DNA from: Ruminiclostridium sp.
GTDB lineage: Bacteria > Bacillota > Clostridia > DSM-8532
Direction of reading: 5' to 3'
DNA: 5,906 bases
NCBI GenBank assembly: GCA_003535195.1
Contig: DOHN01000170.1
Coordinates: 18,820-24,725 of the forward strand
In this document: positions 5,718 to 5,906 of the stretch, one piece after another
How positions within the stretch are numbered: position 1 is the first letter of the stretch
How the letters are laid out: each line of letters opens with the position of its first letter
The notes under the pieces: generated by a model
Databases searched by the model: none
What the model was told of the DNA's origin: nothing
What the model saw: only the letters and a program-made list of their open reading frames with translations
Position numbers and translations under genes: made by a program

Positions 5718-5906
5718 TTACTTTAATTCCTCGAATCGCTTGATCTTCTTGGTGGTGGTCTTGATAAATTCCTCTTCCTGCAATGTGAAATTCTTTATAT
5801 GCTTGTAGGAAACCAGCTGCTGATTAACCTTCTTTATTTCATGCCCAATGATTTCTTCCACAGTTGCGCCGGGAGCAGTGCCCTGTTCTATTTCCTCATT
5901 AATCTT
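5718..5906 (-). CDS. AMP-forming acyl-CoA synthetase, C-terminal part (5' end outside window)
   Basis: The frame is open from the right edge of the window to TAA at 5720-5718, giving the last 62 residues of a longer protein. The pattern matches the small C-terminal domain of AMP-dependent (long-chain) acyl-CoA synthetases. VEEIIGHEIKKVNQQL is a helix, SYKHIKNFTLQEEEF is the usual strand and turn with the Y-K-x-I-K-x-F theme, and KTTTKKIKR sits where the family has its PxTxxGKIxR motif. The second Lys of TKKIKR (visible residue 54) aligns with the catalytic lysine needed for the adenylation step. The enzyme would activate a fatty acid with ATP and CoA; chain length cannot be judged from this fragment. 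It is transcribed in the same direction as pit but separated by about 365 bases with a terminator and the pit promoter, so it is a different unit. Confidence 0.8.
   Translation of the reverse strand, partial: KINEEIEQGTAPGATVEEIIGHEIKKVNQQLVSYKHIKNFTLQEEEFIKTTTKKIKRFEELK

Noticed and set aside
1..5906. tRNA, rRNA, CRISPR array, transposase or phage genes
   Set aside because: No cloverleaf, regularly spaced direct repeats, or recombinase/transposase-like frame could be seen on either strand.

Overview
The window looks like an ordinary chromosomal segment of an anaerobic Firmicute, most likely a member of Clostridia. The signs are strong GGAGG-type ribosome binding sites, moderate to low GC with AT-rich intergenic regions, intrinsic terminators with T-runs, an S-layer-homology (SLH) anchored secreted peptidase, and a Pit/DUF47 pair. 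This assignment is inferred from gene content and style. No rRNA or other phylogenetic marker is complete.

Layout from left to right. (1) Positions 1-308, + strand: the 3' end of pheT (phenylalanyl-tRNA synthetase beta subunit, FDX-ACB domain), closed by a clear intrinsic terminator at 332-376. (2) Positions 472-666, + strand: a small basic hydrophilic 64-residue protein of unknown function with a good ribosome binding site. (3) Positions 667-797: a convergent intergenic region with a terminator hairpin that works best for leftward transcription, plus further hairpins. (4) Positions 798-902, - strand: a 34-residue putative single-pass membrane protein behind a perfect GGAGGT. (5) Positions 960-3380, - strand: a secreted M13 (neprilysin/PepO-like) zinc metallopeptidase with SLH repeats at its N-terminus. 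(6) Positions 3381-3707: an intergenic region with a possible promoter, a roughly 150-base nested inverted-repeat element, and the pit operon terminator. (7) Positions 3708-5351, - strand: a two-gene phosphate operon, pit (Pi permease) followed by a DUF47/PhoU-like partner. (8) Positions 5352-5717: the pit control region. It has a near-consensus extended -10 promoter flanked by TTAACA-type direct repeats at 11-bp spacing, which resemble PhoP (PHO) boxes. (9) Positions 5718-5906, - strand: the C-terminus of an AMP-forming acyl-CoA synthetase.

The genes form several independent units: translation (pheT), cell-surface proteolysis (SLH-M13 peptidase, possibly with the small membrane protein), phosphate uptake (pit-DUF47) and fatty-acid activation. 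I see no defence system, prophage, CRISPR array, transposase or tRNA gene. The points most worth a second look are the PHO-box-like arrays around the pit promoter, the folded 3506-3653 element, and the two small proteins.
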